Source: Pseudomonadota bacterium
Lineage (GTDB): Bacteria; Pseudomonadota; Alphaproteobacteria; Acetobacterales; Acetobacteraceae
Assembly (NCBI GenBank): GCA_021818505.1
Contig: JAKADX010000013.1
Span: forward strand, 19,872 to 83,871
DNA length: 64,000 nt
Direction: 5' to 3'
This document shows, piece after piece, positions 10,435 to 19,841 of this stretch. The position numbers were made by a program, and so were the translations under genes. Under the pieces are notes generated by a model, which was not told where the DNA came from, ran no database searches, and saw only the letters and a program-made list of their open reading frames with translations. The stretch's first letter is position 1, and each line of letters starts with the position of its first letter.

Positions 10435-10707
10435 ATGACGCGTGAAACCGACTTTCAGCAGCGGTTGCAGGGCTACCGTCTGACCACCGCTGAGATCCTC
10501 TACCACCTTCCCGACCATCCTGCGGTCCTGCAGAGCTTCATCTGGCAGCAACTCGACCTCGCGCCGCGCTTCCCCGTGCTGCGCCGTTTCCTTGCGTTCT
10601 GGGAGACGGAAATCGAAGGGCGGTTGCATTCGGTGCGCGTCGCCTCGACGGGGCTCATCAGCCCGGCCGACTGGCGCCACACCCAACACCTGCGGCATCT
10701 CCATTAG
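10435..10707 (+). CDS. Usg family protein
   Basis: A 90-residue conserved alphaproteobacterial protein of unknown function (Usg-like family). The family pattern is clear: LQGYRLTTAEILYHLPDH, LQSFIWQQLDLAP, FLAFWETEIEGRLHSVRVA and a terminal LISPADWRH. The start was placed at ATG 10435, where GGAGGG precedes by five bases; an in-frame GTG at 10420 is less likely. It is divergent from groES, and a candidate small RNA with its own promoter follows on the same strand. Confidence 0.85.
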   Translation: MTRETDFQQRLQGYRLTTAEILYHLPDHPAVLQSFIWQQLDLAPRFPVLRRFLAFWETEIEGRLHSVRVASTGLISPADWRHTQHLRHLH

Positions 10708-10796
10708 ATGCAAGCGATGCACCGCGGGTCCGTGTGTCCAAAAAGGCACAGGCCCATCGCTTGCGTGCAACACGCCGTCGTTATCGCAGATTGCGC

Positions 10797-10825
10797 TTGA
10801 TTGTGAGCCGGGGCAGCCTTATTGT
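10797..10825 (+). promoter_or_regulatory. Promoter of candidate small RNA copy 1
   Basis: TTGATT (10797-10802), a 17-bp spacer, and TATTGT (10820-10825), four of six matches to each sigma-70 box. The same arrangement occurs at the second copy (44448-44476). Confidence 0.55.
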
Positions 10826-10830
10826 GCGAC

Positions 10831-10911
10831 GCAGCACGGCGATGATCTCGCCCTGCTTCTTGGACGTTTCCTCCCTAAACTTGGCGGCGCCCCGTGCGCC
10901 GCCATTTTTTT
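10831..10911 (+). ncRNA. Candidate ~81-nt small RNA with anti-Shine-Dalgarno loop, copy 1
   Basis: Predicted structure, 5' to 3': hairpin GGCGA/TCGCC (10838-10852); a small stem-loop GTTT-CCTCCCT-AAAC exposing CCTCC, the anti-Shine-Dalgarno sequence; then a Rho-independent terminator (8-bp perfect stem 10883-10890/10896-10903, then A and seven or more T). Positions 10852-10887 are identical over 36 nt to the minus strand of 44381-44416. Anti-SD loops just before a terminator recall the alphaproteobacterial CcsR/cuckoo-type RNAs, which are thought to mask ribosome-binding sites; membership of that family is inference. It lies between usg and ureG. Confidence 0.7.
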
Positions 10912-10977
10912 CGGCCCTGCCTTCCCCGTCAAGGGCACCCCGGACAGTTCCTGCCGGCTCGCCATTTCGTGATGCGG

Positions 10978-11616
10978 CTAATCGACTTTACCGGCATGAG
11001 CCAGGCCGCCACGGCGCTCGATAAATGCCGCCACGTCGGCCACGCCGATGCCCGCGCGGATGTTGGCGAACACGAACGGCCGCTCGCCGCGCATTCGCCG
11101 GGCATCGCGCTCCATCACCCCGAGATCGGCGCCGACCAGGGGCGCGAGGTCGATCTTGTTGATGATGAGCAGATCGCTGCGCGTGATGCCTGGCCCGCCC
11201 TTGCGCGGAATCTTGTCGCCGGCCGAAACATCGATGACGTAGATCGTGAGGTCGGCGAGTTCCGGGCTGAATGTTGCCGCGAGGTTGTCGCCGCCGCTTT
11301 CGATCAGGATCACGTCCAGCCGCGGAAAGCGCCGCCGCAGGTCGGCGACGCCGGCCAGGTTGATGCTGGCGTCCTCGCGGATCGCGGTGTGCGGGCAGCC
11401 GCCGGTTTCGATGCCGAGAATGCGCTCGGGCGGCAGCGAACCGGCCCGCGTCAGGAACTCCGCGTCCTCTTTGGTGTAGATATCGTTGGTGATGGCCGCG
11501 ATGTCGTAGCGCGTGCGGAACGCACGGCACAGTGCGTCCATCAGGGCGGTCTTGCCGGTGCCCACCGGCCCGCCTACGCCCACGCGCAGCGGGCCGCTGC
11601 CTTCGCTTTCATTCAT
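10978..11616 (-). CDS. ureG: Urease accessory GTPase UreG
   Basis: A 212-residue SIMIBI GTPase that powers nickel delivery to apo-urease. It shows the P-loop [11 protein letters not shown], the metal-handling [13 protein letters not shown], the conserved nickel-site CPH in [13 protein letters not shown], the Walker B region [11 protein letters not shown], and the guanine-specificity [11 protein letters not shown] 11616 overlaps the ureF stop as ATGA. It is the last gene of the urease operon. The open frame extends much further upstream, but that part is out of register with ureF and not real. Confidence 0.97.
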   Translation of the reverse strand: MNESEGSGPLRVGVGGPVGTGKTALMDALCRAFRTRYDIAAITNDIYTKEDAEFLTRAGSLPPERILGIETGGCPHTAIREDASINLAGVADLRRRFPRLDVILIESGGDNLAATFSPELADLTIYVIDVSAGDKIPRKGGPGITRSDLLIINKIDLAPLVGADLGVMERDARRMRGERPFVFANIRAGIGVADVAAFIERRGGLAHAGKVD

Positions 11617-12287
11617 GATCGGAAGAGCCTCGTGTATTGCGTTTCGTGCCGCATCGCGGCGAGGTCGGAGCGGAAACACGCGCCGCCCAGATCGTTGAGT
11701 CCGGCCGTCTGCGTCTGGGCCGCGACCGCGCGCACGGTCGGGGCGAGTGCGGCCAGGACGGATAGCCCGGCCGACTGACCGAGCGGTACCAGTCGCACCG
11801 CCGCCGAGATCAGGTTGGTGGCAACGGCCTGCAGCAGCCCCAGCACCGTGTCGTCCTCGGCAATATCGTGCGCACCGGCCAGCGCACCGACCGCGACCGG
11901 GTAGGGAACGTCCGCCACGCGGGCCGCCAGTCGGCGCAGCACCGTGCTGTCCCACGGCGCGGCGGCGAGCCGGAAGGCGTTGCCCTGGCCCACGGTTTCG
12001 GCCCGCCGCTCCGCCGCGGGCTGGGCGGCGAGCGCGAATTCGCAGATCGCGGCAAGCGCGTCGTCATCCCCGGCAGCGCGATGCGCGTGGCGCAGCAGGA
12101 TGGCGTCGCTGCGCCCGGAGCCGCGCGCCAGCACGTCCTCCAGCCAGACACGCAGGCCCGCCGCATCGCTGATTTCGCCCGCCTCGACCGCCCACTCGAT
12201 GCCGTGCGACCATGCGAATCCGCCGGTCGGAAAAGTCGGCGAGAGCCACGCCAGCAGGCGCAGCAGGCCGTCCGCGTCAGTCGTCAT
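11613..12287 (-). CDS. ureF: Urease accessory protein UreF
   Basis: A 224-residue helical protein that bridges urease and UreG and gates GTP hydrolysis during nickel insertion. It is recognised by [21 protein letters not shown] at the N-terminus and by [14 protein letters not shown] near the C-terminus. The start at ATG 12287 overlaps the ureE tail by 11 bp. In most systems UreF contacts urease through UreD, which is not encoded here. Confidence 0.95.
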   Translation of the reverse strand: MTTDADGLLRLLAWLSPTFPTGGFAWSHGIEWAVEAGEISDAAGLRVWLEDVLARGSGRSDAILLRHAHRAAGDDDALAAICEFALAAQPAAERRAETVGQGNAFRLAAAPWDSTVLRRLAARVADVPYPVAVGALAGAHDIAEDDTVLGLLQAVATNLISAAVRLVPLGQSAGLSVLAALAPTVRAVAAQTQTAGLNDLGGACFRSDLAAMRHETQYTRLFRS

Positions 12288-12752
12288 GCGGGTGGTCGTG
12301 GCCGAGGTGGTGATGGGACTGGCCGCCGGCATAGGCGCCGGACTCGGGATCGAATGCCGCCTCGACGTGCTCCAGATGGCCGCCGAGGATCGCCACCATC
12401 TCCTCGATGACGTGATCGACGCGGATGCGCAGCCGGTCTCCGACGAACTGCACCGGCAGGTGCCGGTTGCCGAGATGCCAGGCGATCCGCGCCAGTTCGC
12501 CGTCGTCGTGCGCGTGGATTTCGGCAAGCCGCTCCGGCCGCGCCGCGACGCGCACGGCGCCGCCTTCGTCGAGCGCCAGTCCGTCGCCGTCGCGCAGCGC
12601 CACCGCGCGCGGCAGGTCCAGCAGCAGATCGCGTCCGCGCACGGTGGTCAGGACGATCCGCCGGCGGTGGCGCGAGTCGTAGTCCAGCGATACGGTATCG
12701 ACCGCCGTGGCCGCGTCCCAGCTTCCGGCCGGCAGCACCCGCCGCGCGCGCA

Positions 12753-12753
<1 letters not shown>
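12277..12753 (-). CDS. ureE: Urease accessory nickel metallochaperone UreE
   Basis: A 158-residue nickel chaperone with the usual N-terminal peptide-binding half (LTTVRGRDLLLDLPRAVALR) and the metal-binding C-terminal half (WHLGNRHLPVQF). It ends in a His-rich tail, [12 protein letters not shown], a flexible nickel reservoir. The start shares one base with the ureC stop (TGATG), indicating coupled translation. Confidence 0.96.
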
Positions 12754-14461
<1,708 letters not shown>

Positions 14462-14462
<1 letters not shown>

Positions 14463-14770
14463 CAGTCGAGGTCTCCCATCACGTCGCCGCGGAATCCGAA
14501 CACCACGCGCCGGCCCTGGAACGGCACCAGCGTCACCTCGCGCGTCTGCCCCGGCTCGAAGCGCACCGCCGTGCCGGCGGCGATGTCGAGCCGCTGTCCG
14601 CGCGCCGCCTTGCGGTCGAAAGACAGCGCCGGATTGGTCTCGGCGAAATGATAGTGGCTGCCGACCTGGATCGGCCGGTCGCCGGTATTGGCGACGATCA
14701 GCGTGGTGCGCGGCAGGCCGGCATTCAGTTCGACATCGCCCGCCGGGGTCACGATCTCGCCGGGGATCAT
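14462..14770 (-). CDS. ureB: Urease beta subunit
   Basis: A 102-residue structural subunit, [16 protein letters not shown] at the start and the conserved [17 protein letters not shown] in the middle. The open frame continues hundreds of bases upstream but this is a read-through of GC-rich DNA. ATG 14770 matches the universal MIPGE start and overlaps the ureA stop as ATGA. Confidence 0.97.
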
Positions 14771-15069
14771 CGGATCGGCTCGTGCACGGTGACGAGTTTC
14801 GTGCCGTCGGGGAAGGTCGCCTCCACCTGAACGTCGTGGATCATCTCGGCCACCCCCTCCATGACCTGTTCGCGCGTCAGCACGTGCCCGCCCGCCTGCA
14901 TCAGGTCGGCGACCGAGCGGCCGTCGCGCGCGCCCTCGACCACGAAATCGGTGATCAGCGCGACCGCCTCCGGGTGGTTCAGCTTCACGCCTCGCTCCAG
15001 CCGCCGCCGTGCCACCATCGCGGCCATCGAAATCAGCAGCTTGTCCTTCTCGCGCGGTGTCAGGTTCAT
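14767..15069 (-). CDS. ureA: Urease gamma subunit
   Basis: A 100-residue structural subunit: [20 protein letters not shown] at the start, then [17 protein letters not shown] and a C-terminal [18 protein letters not shown]. It is the first gene of the operon as seen here. ureD, which precedes ureA in many proteobacteria, is absent; the 175 bp upstream lead to a divergent thioredoxin gene and hold no open frame of adequate size. Confidence 0.98.
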   Translation of the reverse strand: MNLTPREKDKLLISMAAMVARRRLERGVKLNHPEAVALITDFVVEGARDGRSVADLMQAGGHVLTREQVMEGVAEMIHDVQVEATFPDGTKLVTVHEPIR

Positions 15070-15244
15070 GTCGTCCGTCGCTGCCCCCCGAAGCGTGACC
15101 TGCCCACAATAGCGGCACGCCGCCGCATCGCCATGCCACGCGGGTCGCCGCGCGAAAGCTCCACGCAACCGCCATGCCGCCGCCGGTTGTAACAACCGCC
15201 GAAGCGGCGGAGACTGATATCATGCCACATTTGAGGAGCCGCCG

Positions 15245-15634
15245 ATGCGCCGCCGCCCGCTGCTCGCCGCCGCCCTTTTCGGACTGATCCTGGCCCCCGC
15301 CGCCCGCGCGGCAACCGTCAGGGACTACAGCGCCCAGGCCTTCGCGGCGGCGCAGGCGGCCGGCGAGCCGATCCTGGTGCACATCGAGGCTGGCTGGTGC
15401 CCGACCTGCGCCAGGCAGCGCCCGATCCTGCACCGCATCGAGGCGACGCCGGCCTGCAAGGACCTTCAGGTGTTCAACGTCGATTTCGACACGCAGAAGG
15501 ACGCCGTGCGCCGCTTCGGCGCCACCATGCAGAGCACGTTGATCGCCTTCCACGGCGGCAAGGAAACCGCCCGCTCGGTCGGGGAGACCGATCCGGACAA
15601 GATCGCGGCGATCGTGGACAGCGCGCTGCACTGA
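15245..15634 (+). CDS. Secreted thioredoxin-fold protein
   Basis: A 129-residue protein with a Sec signal peptide ([22 protein letters not shown]) and a thioredoxin fold with the redox motif WCPTC (around residues 55-59). The conserved cis-Pro position reads TMQSTLI, so the usual proline is not obvious. GAGGAG eight bases before the ATG is a strong ribosome-binding site. Its stop shares a base with the start of the CcdA-like gene (TGATG). The pair probably forms a periplasmic electron-transfer route in which the membrane protein reduces this thioredoxin. Confidence 0.85.
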   Translation: MRRRPLLAAALFGLILAPAARAATVRDYSAQAFAAAQAAGEPILVHIEAGWCPTCARQRPILHRIEATPACKDLQVFNVDFDTQKDAVRRFGATMQSTLIAFHGGKETARSVGETDPDKIAAIVDSALH

Positions 15635-16347
15635 TGCACGTCGGTCTTGGCTTCCTCGCCGGGCTGCTGACGGTGCTCTCGCCCTGCGTGCTGCCGCTGC
15701 TGCCGCTGGTGCTGGCGCCGGCCGCCGCCGCATCGCGGCTGGGGCTGGTGGCGCTGGTCGGCGGGCTGGTGGCGGCCTTCGTCGGCGCCGGCCTGTTCGT
15801 CGCCACCATCGGCTTCGCGATCGGGCTGGATGAGGGTGCGCTGCGCGCCGGCGGCGCGGTGCTGCTCGCGGCTATGGGCGCGCTGCTGCTCAGCGGCGGC
15901 TTGCAGCGGCGTCTGGCGTTGGCGGGCGGCGGGATCATGGATGCCGGCCACCGCGCACTCGATCGTCTGGCGCCGGCCGGTGCCGGGGGGCAGTTCGTGG
16001 TCGGGCTGCTGCTCGGCGTGGTCTGGACGCCCTGCGTCGGCCCGACGCTGGGCGCGGCCTCCCTGCTTGCGGCACGGGGCCGCGACCTGCCGGCGGTCGC
16101 GGGCGTGATGGCCGCGTTCGGCATCGGCACGGCGCTGCCGCTGCTGGCAGTCGGCGCGCTGTCGCGGCGCGCGTTCCTGCGCTGGCGCGGGCGGCTGCTG
16201 GCGGCCGGTGGGGCGGGCAAGCTGCTGCTCGGCGCCGGCGCGCTCGCCATCGCGGTCCTGATCCTCAGCGGCGAAGAGCATCGGCTGGAGGCGGTGCTGG
16301 TCGCCGCCTCCCCGGATTGGCTGACCGATCTGACGACGCGGTTCTGA
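15634..16347 (+). CDS. CcdA/DsbD-type membrane thiol transporter
   Basis: A 237-residue polytopic membrane protein with about six hydrophobic helices. Its two essential cysteines sit in the mirrored motifs [10 protein letters not shown] (helix 1) and [10 protein letters not shown] (about residue 133). These pass electrons from cytoplasmic thioredoxin to a periplasmic partner, here most likely the coupled thioredoxin-fold protein. The CcdA family is best known for cytochrome c maturation, but no cytochrome c genes are nearby, so the final target is unknown. Confidence 0.88.
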   Translation: MHVGLGFLAGLLTVLSPCVLPLLPLVLAPAAAASRLGLVALVGGLVAAFVGAGLFVATIGFAIGLDEGALRAGGAVLLAAMGALLLSGGLQRRLALAGGGIMDAGHRALDRLAPAGAGGQFVVGLLLGVVWTPCVGPTLGAASLLAARGRDLPAVAGVMAAFGIGTALPLLAVGALSRRAFLRWRGRLLAAGGAGKLLLGAGALAIAVLILSGEEHRLEAVLVAASPDWLTDLTTRF

Positions 16348-16423
16348 CGCTGCACCCGCGCAGTCGGCTGGCGCCGGCCACGGAGTTGTGCCGACATACC
16401 GGGGCAGCCACGAGGAGACTCGC

Positions 16424-17365
16424 ATGTCCCGCACCCTGATCGTCGCCGCCGCGCAGACCGGCCCGATCGCGCGCAGCGAATCGCGCGCCGCCGTCGTCCG
16501 CCGCCTGCTCGCCCTGCTGGAGGAAGCGCATGGGCGCGGTGCCCGGCTGGTGGTGTTCCCCGAACTGGCGCTGACCACCTTCTTTCCGCGCTGGTGGATG
16601 GACGACCCGGCGGAGATTGATGCCTGGTTCGAGACCGAAATGCCGGGGCCGGAGACGCGCCCGCTGTTCGAGGCGGCGGCGCGGCTCGGCGTCGGATTCT
16701 ATCTCGGCTATGCCGAACGCGTGACGGAGGGCGGGCGTATCCGCCACTTCAACACCGCGATCCTGGTGGACCGGCAGGGCCGCATCGCCGGCCGCTACCG
16801 CAAGGTGCATCTGCCCGGCCACAGCGAATACCTGCCGAACCGCCCCTATCAGCACCTGGAGAAGAAGTATTTCGAGCCGGGCGATCTCGGCTTCCCGGTC
16901 TGGCGAGTGATGGACGCCAATATCGGCATGTGCATCTGCAACGACCGCCGCTGGCCGGAGACCTATCGCGTCATGGGGTTGCAGGACGTGGAGCTGGTGC
17001 TGGTTGGCTACAACACGCCGATCCCCTCGGTGATGACGCCGCAGTACGACCACCTCGCGGCGTTCCACAACCACCTGTCATTGCAGGCCGGCGCCTATCA
17101 GAACGCCTGCTTCGTCGTCGGCACCGCGAAGGCGGGGAAGGAGGAAGGCTCCGACCTGCTCGGCGGCTCCTGCATCGTCGCACCGTCCGGGGAGATCATC
17201 GCCCAGGCGAGCACGGAGGACGATGAGGTCATCACCGCCGTCTGCCGCCTCGATCTTTGCCGGATCAACAAGGGCAGCACGTTCAACTTCGCCGCGCATC
17301 GGCGCATCGAGCACTACCGGCTGATCACCGAGCGCACCGGCGCCGAGCCGCCGCCTGCCGGCTGA
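16424..17365 (+). CDS. N-carbamoyl-D-amino-acid hydrolase (nitrilase superfamily)
   Basis: A 313-residue enzyme that hydrolyses N-carbamoyl-D-amino acids to D-amino acids, CO2 and ammonia. The Glu-Lys-Cys triad is visible: VVFPELALTTFFPRW (Glu), YRKVHLPGH (Lys) and CICNDRRWPETYRVMG (Cys). These stretches closely match the Agrobacterium enzyme as I know it. ATG 16424 has GAGGAG seven bases upstream; an upstream in-frame ATG is rejected. No hydantoinase or racemase gene, the usual partners, lies in the window. The product ammonia could join that from the neighbouring urease. Confidence 0.92.
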   Translation: MSRTLIVAAAQTGPIARSESRAAVVRRLLALLEEAHGRGARLVVFPELALTTFFPRWWMDDPAEIDAWFETEMPGPETRPLFEAAARLGVGFYLGYAERVTEGGRIRHFNTAILVDRQGRIAGRYRKVHLPGHSEYLPNRPYQHLEKKYFEPGDLGFPVWRVMDANIGMCICNDRRWPETYRVMGLQDVELVLVGYNTPIPSVMTPQYDHLAAFHNHLSLQAGAYQNACFVVGTAKAGKEEGSDLLGGSCIVAPSGEIIAQASTEDDEVITAVCRLDLCRINKGSTFNFAAHRRIEHYRLITERTGAEPPPAG

Positions 17366-17383
17366 CCGTCCTGGCCGCGCCGC

Positions 17384-19528
17384 TCAGGCGGCGCGCGCCA
17401 GCACCGGGTCGAAGCTCCAGTAGCGGGCGCCCGCCGCCATCACGCGCACGGTCAGCACCGACCGATGCGGCCGGCCGCTCAGGGCCAGAACCGCGGTGCC
17501 GTTGGTCCAGCGCCATTGGACGCCTGCATCGGCCGCATACCAGCCGCGCGTGAATGCGTTTTCCTCCAGCCGGGCCCCGTCGCGCTCGACCTCCAGCGCC
17601 ACGCCGAGCCGCCGTCCGTCCGGCGTCGCCGGATCGAGGAAGGCGGGGACGAAGCTGCGGCTGCGCAGACGCAGCTCGCAGCCGCCCGGCGGCAGCACGA
17701 TGCGCATGATGTCGCGCCCGAAACCGGCGACCTCGATGCCGCGGCGGTCGGATTCGACGGTCAGCCCCGGGTCGGTGACCAACCGCCAGCCGGCTGCTTC
17801 CGCGCGGGCCCGCAGCGCCGCCCGCGCCGCGTCCACCTCCGGCCCACGCAGCACCAGCGGCGCGCAGCCACGCTCGGCAAAGGCGCGCAGCGCCGCCGCC
17901 TCGGCGTCGCCGACGACCTGCCGCAGCCCGCTGCCGTCCAACTGGCCGCGATTGCCCGTGTCGAGGTAGCTTTCCGCGGCCAGCCCTTCGGCCAGCAACA
18001 GGTCGTGGCGGTCGAGTTCGACATGCAGGTAGGTGACCGTGCCGCGGGCCGGTTCCTGCCGGATGGTGCAGTCGTTGAGCAGCCGACGGGCCGGCACCAG
18101 CACATCGCCGACCGCGATCGCATGGTCGCCGGAGACGAGCAGGTCGCGCCGCGGCAGGCCGGGTCCGAAGGCTCCGGCGGCGATGCGCACCGGCGCCAGA
18201 TGCGGCTGCGCCTGCACGTCGTGCGTCGCCCGTCCGATCCAGCGCACCGGGGCGATGCGTCCGGCGGCGGTGCGCACGCGGTCGCCGGGCCGCAGCGTCT
18301 CCACCGGTGCCTCGCCGCGCTCGGTCGCGATGCGGGTGCCGGCGGCGTAGCAGGCGGTTTCCACGATCAGCGTGCCGGGCGTGGCGCCCTGGCCGTCGGA
18401 GGTGACGCTGAAGCGCGCGGGCGACAGCCCCGCGCCGACATTGAGCATCTGTCCGCCGAACGACAGATCGCTGCCGCTGTAGCTGACGGTTTCGCCGGGG
18501 GTGAACGCGACGCCGCGCAGATCAAGGGTGCCGCCGGACATGCTGATCGACCCGGTGGGCGCGGCACCGGTCAGCACAACCATCTTCGCGTTCGGGTCGA
18601 TGGTGATGTTGCCGGCGAAGCCGTCGGCGGTGCCGACCTGCATCGTGTAGCCGCCGCCCACTTTCACGCTGCCGGTCCCGCTCAGGGCGCCGGTGATGAC
18701 CGGCCCGGTGCCGACCGCGATGGGCGAGCCGGTCGGGTTGATCTGGGCCGTGATGGCGCCGTCATCGACCACGTTGCCCTGGACCTGCCCCCATTCCAGG
18801 GATGCCGAGCCGCCGCCGCCGATCACCAGCGCGCCGGCCACCGACCCTGCGCCGCCGATGGCCACGGAACTCAGGCTGTCGATCTTCAGCACCGATTGAT
18901 CGACGAGGCTGAGCGCGCCCGCCGTGATCTCGCCGCCGCCGGCGGCGGTCAGCGCGCCGATGCCGACGGCCTGCGGGTCCTTGGCGGAGCCGTCATAGCC
19001 GATGTTGAGCTGGGTGGCGGCATGCAACTGGCTGCCGGCCTCGACCGTCACGGCGGTGGTGAAGTACTGGCCGACCCAGAACGTGTTGGCGTTCCAGACG
19101 CCGCCGTTCTCCAGGGTGGCGCTTGCCTTGTCGAGATCGGCATAGCTGCCGGTCGTGATCGTGGCGCCGTTGACCAGGAAGCTGGAACCCACTGCCACCA
19201 TGGCGCCCGCGCTGAACGACGCGCCGGTGCCCAGGTCCACGACCGCCCCGTTGAGCGAGCCGTACCCCAGCGAGGCCATGCCGGTGACGTTCAGCGCGCC
19301 GCCGAGCGACAGCGTGCCCTGCGCGCCCATGATCAGGGTCAGGTTGTTGGCCGCCTGTGCGCCCTGCACGGTGACCGTCCACGGCACGGTGGGGGCGGAG
19401 GCGTTGCTGCCGATCAGGACATTGTTCCCGGCCCCCGGCACCGAGGCGGTGCTCCACGCGGCCGCATCCGTCCAACTGCCGCTCGACCCGACATTGATCC
19501 AGTTCGCCGCCGATACCGATGAGCTCAT
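17384..19528 (-). CDS. Adhesin-like protein with C-terminal Hint_2 domain, 714 aa
   Basis: Residues 1 to about 390 are a Gly/Ser/Thr/Ala-rich repetitive region (short strands such as LTAAGGGEITAGALSLVDQS and VAIGGAGSVAGALVIGGGG), typical of a beta-helix surface protein. At about residue 393 a Hint_2 domain begins: catalytic CYAAGTRIATERG, GDRVRT, the block-B histidine in LLVSGDHAIAV, and a terminal HDLLLAEGLAAESY. There is no terminal His-Asn plus Cys/Ser/Thr, so autocleavage or transfer is more likely than intein splicing. A further 150 residues follow. No Sec signal is evident, so export may use a type I system (inference). Such proteins are common in Acetobacteraceae; their role is not established. 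Confidence 0.85.
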   Translation of the reverse strand: MSSSVSAANWINVGSSGSWTDAAAWSTASVPGAGNNVLIGSNASAPTVPWTVTVQGAQAANNLTLIMGAQGTLSLGGALNVTGMASLGYGSLNGAVVDLGTGASFSAGAMVAVGSSFLVNGATITTGSYADLDKASATLENGGVWNANTFWVGQYFTTAVTVEAGSQLHAATQLNIGYDGSAKDPQAVGIGALTAAGGGEITAGALSLVDQSVLKIDSLSSVAIGGAGSVAGALVIGGGGSASLEWGQVQGNVVDDGAITAQINPTGSPIAVGTGPVITGALSGTGSVKVGGGYTMQVGTADGFAGNITIDPNAKMVVLTGAAPTGSISMSGGTLDLRGVAFTPGETVSYSGSDLSFGGQMLNVGAGLSPARFSVTSDGQGATPGTLIVETACYAAGTRIATERGEAPVETLRPGDRVRTAAGRIAPVRWIGRATHDVQAQPHLAPVRIAAGAFGPGLPRRDLLVSGDHAIAVGDVLVPARRLLNDCTIRQEPARGTVTYLHVELDRHDLLLAEGLAAESYLDTGNRGQLDGSGLRQVVGDAEAAALRAFAERGCAPLVLRGPEVDAARAALRARAEAAGWRLVTDPGLTVESDRRGIEVAGFGRDIMRIVLPPGGCELRLRSRSFVPAFLDPATPDGRRLGVALEVERDGARLEENAFTRGWYAADAGVQWRWTNGTAVLALSGRPHRSVLTVRVMAAGARYWSFDPVLARAA

Positions 19529-19841
19529 CTCGCCCTGCGCTCCCGCCGTGTCGTTCGTGCCCGTAACGTAGCGGTTGCAACGCCGAAATTCGGTAAAACC
19601 GCCGCGATCTTACGTGCGCGTGATTACGCTGAACGTACTGTTATCTGTGCTCAATCCGTCGCGAGTTGGGATTGCGGCATTCTATTGATAGTTGATTTCA
19701 CGTTGTCGGGAGCATCCGGTCGTAATGCTTGCGCTGTGGCCCCGGCGCTGCCGGAGCCGGCCACCGCCGCCGGATGACATCGCCGAGGCGCTGCGCTAAT
19801 GCCTGCCACTCCGATCATTAACGCCAGGACTCCCGCGCCTC
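19529..19841. other. AT-richer intergenic region between the Hint gene and alaS
   Basis: A 313-bp divergent promoter region, visibly less GC-rich than its surroundings (for example 19600-19720). It should hold the promoters of the leftward Hint gene and rightward alaS. I could not assign -35/-10 pairs with confidence and found no RNA gene. Confidence 0.5.

Noticed and set aside
17384..19528. Intein inserted in a host protein
   Set aside because: Hint motifs lack the terminal His-Asn and following Cys/Ser/Thr; arrangement fits Hint_2 autoprocessing proteins.
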